From: Halomonas heilongjiangensis
GTDB taxonomy: Bacteria > Pseudomonadota > Gammaproteobacteria > Pseudomonadales > Halomonadaceae
Assembly: GCF_002879645.1 (NCBI RefSeq)
Contig: NZ_PNRE01000019.1
Span: 103,201 to 167,200 of the forward strand
Reading direction: 5' to 3'
DNA: 64,000 bases
Shown: piece by piece, positions 58,896 through 64,000 of the stretch
How the letters are laid out: each line of letters starts with the position of its first letter
How positions within the stretch are numbered: the first letter of the stretch is position 1
Position numbers and translations under genes: made by a program
Notes under the pieces: generated by a model
Databases searched by the model: none
What the model saw: the letters and a program-made list of their open reading frames with translations, nothing else
Told to the model about the DNA's origin: nothing

Positions 58896-60146
58896 ATGAG
58901 CTTTTCACAAGCACTGAGCGGCCTGAATGCCGCCAAGTCCAGCCTGGGTGTGCTGGGCAACAACATCGCCAACTCCCAGACCGTGGGCTTCAAGGGGGCG
59001 AGCAGCCAGTTCGCCGATGTCTTCGCCAACTCCAGGGTCGGCCTCGGCACCCGGGTCTCGGCGGTGCTGCAGGACTTCAGCGAGGGCAATCTCGAGGCCA
59101 CCAACCGCAACCTCGACCTGGCCATCTCGGGCCAGGGCTTCTACCGCTTCGAGCAGGGCGGCGAGATCGTCTACTCCCGCAACGGCCAGCTCAGCATGAC
59201 GCCGGATGGCTTCCTCGAGAACGCCAACGGGGCGCGGATCATGGGCTACGGCCTCAATGCCCAGGGCCAGGTGCAGACCGGCGGCCAGCCCCAGGTGCTC
59301 AACGTCGCCGCCGACGAGATGCCGGCCAGCGCCACCACCAACGTGGCCACCACCTTCAATCTGGATTCGCGGATGGTGGTGGGGGAAGACACCAGCGAAG
59401 TGACGGTGCGCAACGACATTGCCGACCCCGACAGCAACGAGGACTTCGCGTACCACTACTCCAACAACTTCACCGTCTACGACTCGCTGGGCAATCCGCG
59501 CAATATCACCGTCTACTACGAGAAGGCCGGCTCCAACGCCTGGGATGCCAGGGTGGTGATGGACGGTTACTACGATGCCGCCAATGACTTCGGCGTTGCC
59601 TTCAACAACAACGGCACCCTGGGCGCCGTGGCCGGGGCGAACGTGGTGGATGGCGTGCCCCGGATCGCTTTCAGCCAGGCACAGCTGGGCGGTGATCCTG
59701 CCCCGCTGGACTTCGGGCTCAACATCGCCGGCTCCACCCAGTTCGGCAACGGCTCCACCACCAGCGCCCTGACCCAGGACGGCTATACCTCCGGCGCCCT
59801 GGTCGGCATCACCATCCGGAACGACGGCACCATCATGCGCAACTACGCCAACGAGCAGTCGCGCCCGGCGGGCCAGATCGCCCTGGCCTACTTCCGCAAC
59901 CCCGAGGGGCTGAACCCGGCGGGTGACAACGGCTGGAGCGCCTCCAATGCCTCAGGCCAGGAACTGCTGGGCGCACCGGGGACCGGGCTGCTGGGCAGCA
60001 TCGAGTCGGGGGCCATCGAGACCTCCAACGTCGACATGGCCAAGCAACTGGTCGACATGATCGTCTCCCAGCGCGCCTACCAGGCCAATTCCCAGACCAT
60101 CAAGACCCAGGACGAGCTCCTGCAGACCGCCATCAACCTGCGCTGA
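58896..60146 (+). CDS. flgE: Flagellar hook protein FlgE
   Basis: A 416-residue hook subunit. N-terminal rod-type motif LGVLGNNIANSQTVGFKGAS (near 18-37), a central D1/D2 region with NFTVYDSLGNPRNITVYYEK, and the C-terminal coiled-coil TSNVDMAKQLVDMIVSQRAY. ATG at 58896 after AGAGGAACCAGAG. Length typical of short-hook-domain species such as E. coli. Confidence 0.96.
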   Translation: MSFSQALSGLNAAKSSLGVLGNNIANSQTVGFKGASSQFADVFANSRVGLGTRVSAVLQDFSEGNLEATNRNLDLAISGQGFYRFEQGGEIVYSRNGQLSMTPDGFLENANGARIMGYGLNAQGQVQTGGQPQVLNVAADEMPASATTNVATTFNLDSRMVVGEDTSEVTVRNDIADPDSNEDFAYHYSNNFTVYDSLGNPRNITVYYEKAGSNAWDARVVMDGYYDAANDFGVAFNNNGTLGAVAGANVVDGVPRIAFSQAQLGGDPAPLDFGLNIAGSTQFGNGSTTSALTQDGYTSGALVGITIRNDGTIMRNYANEQSRPAGQIALAYFRNPEGLNPAGDNGWSASNASGQELLGAPGTGLLGSIESGAIETSNVDMAKQLVDMIVSQRAYQANSQTIKTQDELLQTAINLR

Positions 60147-60171
60147 GGCGCCTGACCCGGGAGCCTGAACC

Positions 60172-60927
60172 ATGGATCGCATTCTCTACACCGCCATGAG
60201 CGGCGCCAAGCAGAGCATGGACCAGCAGTCGGTGGTCAGCCACAACCTGGCCAACGTCGACACCGCCGGCTTCCGTGCCCAGCTGCATGCCATGCGCGCC
60301 GTGCCGGTGCAGGGCGAAGCGGCGCTGGCCACCCGCACGTCGGTGGCGGCCAGCACGCCGGGCTCGGACTTCTCCCAGGGGCCGGTCATGCGCACGGGGC
60401 GCGAGCTCGACGTGGCGCTCGAGGGCGATGCCTGGCTCGCCGTGCAGGCCCCGGACGGTGGCGAGGCCTACACCCGCCGTGGCGACCTGCAGGTGGACGG
60501 CGATGGCCTGGTCACGCTGGTCGGGCGTCCGGTGCTGGGCGAGGGGGGGCCGATCATCGTGCCGCTGGGCTCGCGTGTCTCGGTAGGCGCCGACGGCACG
60601 CTGAGCGCCATCGGCCCTGGCGAGGATCCCAACGCCCTGGTGGATGTCGGTCGCCTCAAGCTGGTCACTCCCGACGCGGCACTGCGGCGCGGCGAGGACG
60701 GCCTGTTCCGCCCGGCGCCGGGACCGGAAGGCGCAGTGGCGGCGCTGCCCGCCGACGAGAATGCCAGGGTCGCCAGCGGCGCCCTGGAGGGCAGCAACGT
60801 CGGCGCCATCGAGGCCATGGTCGCGATGATCGACGTGGCCCGCCGCTACGAGATGCAGATGAAGGTCATCGGCACCGCCGACGAGAACGCCCAGCGCGCC
60901 AACAACCTGCTCTCCTTACAGGGCTGA
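60172..60927 (+). CDS. flgF: Flagellar proximal rod protein FlgF
   Basis: A 251-residue rod protein: [20 protein letters not shown] at the start, [20 protein letters not shown] next, and the C-terminal helix [20 protein letters not shown]. The start [12 protein letters not shown] distinguishes FlgF from FlgG. flgG follows after 44 bases. Confidence 0.96.
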   Translation: MDRILYTAMSGAKQSMDQQSVVSHNLANVDTAGFRAQLHAMRAVPVQGEAALATRTSVAASTPGSDFSQGPVMRTGRELDVALEGDAWLAVQAPDGGEAYTRRGDLQVDGDGLVTLVGRPVLGEGGPIIVPLGSRVSVGADGTLSAIGPGEDPNALVDVGRLKLVTPDAALRRGEDGLFRPAPGPEGAVAALPADENARVASGALEGSNVGAIEAMVAMIDVARRYEMQMKVIGTADENAQRANNLLSLQG

Positions 60928-60971
60928 GGGCTCTCTCCAGGGCTGATGCCCGAGCAAGAGGAACACCCGAC

Positions 60972-61754
60972 ATGATCAAGTCACTCTGGACGGCCAAGAC
61001 CGGCCTGGAATCCCAGCAGGTCAAGCTGGACGTCATCTCCAACAACCTGGCCAACGTCAGCACCAACGGCTTCAAGCGCTCCCGGGCGGTGTTCGAGGAC
61101 CTGCTCTACCAGAACCTGCGCCAGCCCGGCGCCCAGAACGACGTGCAGAACCGGTTGCCATCCGGCATGCAGGTCGGTACCGGCGTGCGCCCGGTGGCCA
61201 CCGAGCGGCTGCATACCCAGGGCGGCCTCGAGCACACCGGCAACTCCCGCGACCTGGCGATCAACGGCAGCGGCTTCTTCCAGGTGCTGATGCCCGACGG
61301 CTCCACCGCCTATACCCGCGACGGCAGTTTCCAGCTCGACGAGAACGGGCAGATGGTCACCGCCAACGGCTACCCGCTGGAGCCGGCGATCATCATCCCC
61401 GACAACGCCCTCTCGGTCTCGGTCGGCGAGGACGGCATCGTCTCGGTGACCCAGCCGGGGACCACCCAGTCGATGCAGGTGGGGCAGATCACCCTCTCCA
61501 CCTTCGTCAACCCGACCGGGCTCGAGAGCATCGGCGGCAACCTCTACCTGGAGACCACCTCCTCGGGCCCGCGCAACGAATCGATGCCGGGCATGAACGG
61601 CGCGGGGCGGCTGTTCCACGAGTACGTGGAGACCTCCAACGTCAACGTGGTGGAGGAGATGGTCAGCATGATCCAGACGCAGCGGGCCTACGAGATCAAC
61701 AGCAAGGCGGTACAGACCAGCGACGAGATGCTGGCGCGCCTGGCGCAGCTGTAA
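60972..61754 (+). CDS. flgG: Flagellar distal rod protein FlgG
   Basis: A 260-residue distal rod subunit: [20 protein letters not shown], then [20 protein letters not shown], the FlgG-specific [20 protein letters not shown], and C-terminal [29 protein letters not shown] precedes the ATG. Confidence 0.97.
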   Translation: MIKSLWTAKTGLESQQVKLDVISNNLANVSTNGFKRSRAVFEDLLYQNLRQPGAQNDVQNRLPSGMQVGTGVRPVATERLHTQGGLEHTGNSRDLAINGSGFFQVLMPDGSTAYTRDGSFQLDENGQMVTANGYPLEPAIIIPDNALSVSVGEDGIVSVTQPGTTQSMQVGQITLSTFVNPTGLESIGGNLYLETTSSGPRNESMPGMNGAGRLFHEYVETSNVNVVEEMVSMIQTQRAYEINSKAVQTSDEMLARLAQL

Positions 61755-61779
61755 GGCCTGGCGGCCGGGAGTGAACGCG

Positions 61780-62463
61780 ATGAGACGGTGGATTTCTCTG
61801 CGGCCGGCGATGCTGCTGCTGGCGCTGGCAATGCTGGCCCTGGGCGGCTGTGCCCAGGTGCCCCGGGCGTCGGTGGTCGGCGAGCAGGAGAAGATCACCA
61901 TCGCCGAGCCACCGCCACGGCTGGCCAACGGCTCGATCTACCAGGCCCACCGGGGCGTCCAGCCGCTGTTCGAGGATCGGCGCCCGCGCATGGTCGGCGA
62001 CATCCTGACCATCGTGCTCGACGAGCAGGTCAGCGCCAGCAAGAACTCGCAGTCCAGCATGAACCGCAACGGCTCGGCGAGCCTCGACCTGGCCCAGCTG
62101 CCCGACGCCCTGGAGCGGCTCGCCGAGATCGGCTTCGACCTCTCGGGGACCAGTGACTTCAACGGCGGCGGTGGCTCCGAGGCCAACAACAGTTTTACCG
62201 GCACCATCACCGTCTCGGTGCTCGAGGTGATGCACAACGGCAACCTGCGGGTGCGCGGCGAGAAGCAGATCGCCATCAACCAGGGGGCGGAGTTCATCCG
62301 CTTCTCGGGGGTGGTCAACCCGCGCACCATCACCGGCCAGAACACCGTGCCCTCCACCTCGGTGGCCGATGCGCGCATCGAGTACGTGGGCAACGGTTAT
62401 ATCAACGAGGCGCAGCACCTGGGCTGGATGCAGCGCATCTTCCTCAATATCTCGCCCTTCTGA
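61780..62463 (+). CDS. flgH: Flagellar L-ring lipoprotein FlgH
   Basis: A 227-residue outer-membrane L-ring subunit. A lipoprotein signal ends in the lipobox LGGC near residue 23. Family blocks: [17 protein letters not shown] (near 70) and the C-terminal [21 protein letters not shown] at 61780 is preferred, with CGGGAG eight bases upstream, over a GTG three codons earlier. Confidence 0.96.
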   Translation: MRRWISLRPAMLLLALAMLALGGCAQVPRASVVGEQEKITIAEPPPRLANGSIYQAHRGVQPLFEDRRPRMVGDILTIVLDEQVSASKNSQSSMNRNGSASLDLAQLPDALERLAEIGFDLSGTSDFNGGGGSEANNSFTGTITVSVLEVMHNGNLRVRGEKQIAINQGAEFIRFSGVVNPRTITGQNTVPSTSVADARIEYVGNGYINEAQHLGWMQRIFLNISPF

Positions 62464-62475
62464 CGGGTCGGCAGC

Positions 62476-63624
62476 ATGGAGTCTCGACGTGACATGACCA
62501 GGACCGAACCGACGCCGCGCCGGCGCCTCGTCACGCGGCTGCTCGTCCTGCTGCTGGCCGCCCTGCTGGCGCTGCCGGCCCAGGCCGAGCGCATCCGCGA
62601 ACTCGCCGGCTTCGCCGGGGTGCGCGACAACGTGCTGGTGGGCTACGGCCTGGTGGTCGGCCTCGACGGTACCGGCGACCAGACCATGCAGGCGCCCTTC
62701 ACCGGCCAGAGCCTCTCCAACATGCTCTCCCAGCTCGGCATCACCGTGCCGCCGGGCACCAACATGCAGCTGCGCAACGTGGCGGCGGTGATGGTCACCG
62801 CCGACCTGCCGCCCTTCTCGCGCCCCGGCCAGCGGCTCGACGTCAACGTCTCCTCGGTCGGCAACGCCCGCAGCCTGCGCGGCGGCACCCTGCTGATGAC
62901 CCCGCTCAAGGGGGCCGACGGCGACACCTACGCCATCGCCCAGGGCAACCTGCTGGTGGCCGGCGCGGGAGCCGCCGCCGGTGGCAGCAGCGTGCAGATC
63001 AACCAGCAGGCCGGCGGGCGCATCGCCGGGGGGGCCATGGTCGAGCGCGAGGTGGCGCTGGATCTCGGCGCCAACGGCGGCCTGCTCGAGCTCGAGCTCA
63101 AGGAGACCGACTTCGGCACCGCCCAGCGGGTGGTGAGCGCCATCAACAACGAGTTCGGGCGCCCGGTGGCCGCGGCACGCAACGGCCGGGTGATCGCGCT
63201 GGACGGGCCGGCCAACGACAATTCCCGGGTCAGTTTCATGGCCCGGGTGGAGAACATCCGGGTCACGCCCATGGAAGCCGCCGCCAAGGTGGTGTTCAAC
63301 TCGCGTACCGGCTCGGTGGTGATGAACAGTGCCGTGACGCTGCACCGCGCCGCGGTGGCCCACGGCAACCTCTCCATCGTCATCGACACCCGGTTCGGGG
63401 TCAGCCAGCCGGCACCCTTCGGCGAGGGCGAGACGGTGGTGATTCCCGACACCGAGATCGAGATCCAGCAGCAGGACGCCTACCTGCGGGTAGTGGAGGG
63501 CGCCGACCTGGTCGACGTGGTCAACGCGCTGAATGCGCTCGGCGCCACGCCCGACGACCTGATGGCGATCCTCGAGGCCCTCAAGGCCGCCGGCTCGCTG
63601 CGCGCCGACCTGGAGATCCTCTGA
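62476..63624 (+). CDS. flgI: Flagellar P-ring protein FlgI
   Basis: A 382-residue periplasmic P-ring subunit with a signal peptide ending near AQA-ERI (residue 38). Conserved stretches: DNVLVGYGLVVGLDGTGDQT, PPFSRPGQRLDVNVSSVGNA and IPDTEIEIQQQDAYLRVVEG. An ATG six codons downstream (62494) is an equal start candidate. The stop shares one base with the flgJ start (TGATG). Confidence 0.96.
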   Translation: MESRRDMTRTEPTPRRRLVTRLLVLLLAALLALPAQAERIRELAGFAGVRDNVLVGYGLVVGLDGTGDQTMQAPFTGQSLSNMLSQLGITVPPGTNMQLRNVAAVMVTADLPPFSRPGQRLDVNVSSVGNARSLRGGTLLMTPLKGADGDTYAIAQGNLLVAGAGAAAGGSSVQINQQAGGRIAGGAMVEREVALDLGANGGLLELELKETDFGTAQRVVSAINNEFGRPVAAARNGRVIALDGPANDNSRVSFMARVENIRVTPMEAAAKVVFNSRTGSVVMNSAVTLHRAAVAHGNLSIVIDTRFGVSQPAPFGEGETVVIPDTEIEIQQQDAYLRVVEGADLVDVVNALNALGATPDDLMAILEALKAAGSLRADLEIL

Positions 63625-64000
63625 TGAGCATGGAAGAGCTCGGCGGCCAGTTCGCCCTCGACATGCAGGGCCTCAACCGCCTCAAGCACAGCGCCCGCCA
63701 GGACCCCGCCGGCGGGGTGCGGGGCGCCGTCCAGCAGTTCGAGGCGCTGTTCATCCAGATGATGCTCAAGAGCATGCGCGACGCCGTGCCCACCACCGGC
63801 TTGATCGACAGCAAGCAGACCGAGTTCTACCAGTCATTGCTCGACCAGCAGTGGTCCCAGACCCTGGCGTCCCGGGGCATCGGCCTGGCCGACAGCCTGG
63901 TGGCCCAGCTCGAGGGCAGCGGCATGGTGCCGGCGCGCCGGCAGCCGGGCAGCGCCGTCGACGAGCTGATCGCCGGCATCCCCCGTGGCGCGCCGCGGCC
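63624..64000 (+). CDS. flgJ: Flagellar rod-cap/peptidoglycan hydrolase FlgJ, N-terminal part (runs off the window)
   Basis: 125 codons are visible, covering the rod-cap domain: RGAVQQFEALFIQMMLKSMR (near 33-52), DSKQTEFYQSLLDQQWSQTL and ASRGIGLADSLVAQL. The glucosaminidase domain that would cut peptidoglycan for rod passage lies beyond the window, so its presence is not known here. Confidence 0.93.
   Translation, partial: MSMEELGGQFALDMQGLNRLKHSARQDPAGGVRGAVQQFEALFIQMMLKSMRDAVPTTGLIDSKQTEFYQSLLDQQWSQTLASRGIGLADSLVAQLEGSGMVPARRQPGSAVDELIAGIPRGAPR

Overview
The window is a GC-rich chromosome segment of a gammaproteobacterium, most probably a Halomonadaceae member (Halomonas-like). This rests on gene order that largely follows the Pseudomonas block pstSCAB-phoU / phoBR-ubiAC / rubredoxin reductase-HU / recG-oxyR / ridA-spoT-rpoZ-gmk / yicC-rph / crc-pyrE / rep-cytochrome c5, combined with YfaZ and PagL outer-membrane proteins, many C4-dicarboxylate and amino-acid transport genes, and an acidic cytochrome linker. 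The genus is inference; no rRNA or species marker is present.

Layout. 1-214: tail of a TRAP substrate-binding protein. 276-683: YciA-type thioesterase. 845-6244: pstS, then a Pho box, then pstC-pstA-pstB-phoU. 6339-7615: CysZ-like membrane protein and a PCuAC copper chaperone. 7652-8215: two gene fragments (NCS1 permease, dihydropyrimidine dehydrogenase PreA) left from a pyrimidine-catabolism locus. 8295-11893 (minus): ubiC, ubiA, phoB, phoR, with a good Pho box before phoB. 12021-16398: rubredoxin-reductase-like flavoprotein, HU, SCP2-like protein, YccS. 16416-21939: oxyR-recG (minus), an SDR protein, pagL, ridA-thpR. 22033-25222 (minus): gmk, rpoZ, spoT.

25288-42900 looks like an insertion of about 17.7 kb between gmk and yicC, genes that adjoin in Pseudomonas. 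It carries a glutamine module (histidine kinase with an amino-acid-binding sensor domain, sigma-54 response regulator, AGCS symporter, glutaminase, with a perfect sigma-54 promoter and repeated TATAACC heptamers) and a C4-dicarboxylate module (SLC13/DASS symporter, malic enzyme, complete pyruvate dehydrogenase complex), which could take malate to acetyl-CoA. The E3 subunit of this PDH has two N-terminal lipoyl domains and the E2 only one. The right edge holds a decayed TRAP-TAXI binding-protein gene and a frameshifted IS701-family transposase remnant.

42970-50928 returns to backbone: yicC, rph, a Crc-like protein lacking nuclease residues, pyrE, yfaZ, trmL, rep, a di-haem cytochrome c5 with an acidic repeat linker, and tRNA-Arg(CCG). 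51187-53595 is ahpC-ahpF with a likely OxyR site. 53837-55522 is a PAS/GGDEF/EAL protein with both catalytic domains degenerate. 55531-64000 is the flagellar rod/hook/ring cluster: flgN, flgM and flgA on minus, flgBCDEFGHI and a truncated flgJ on plus, with a consensus FliA promoter before flgM.

Regulatory links within the window: PhoB/PhoR with two Pho boxes, OxyR with ahpC, the sigma-54 regulator with the glutamine transport genes, and FlgM with the FliA promoter that probably drives it.
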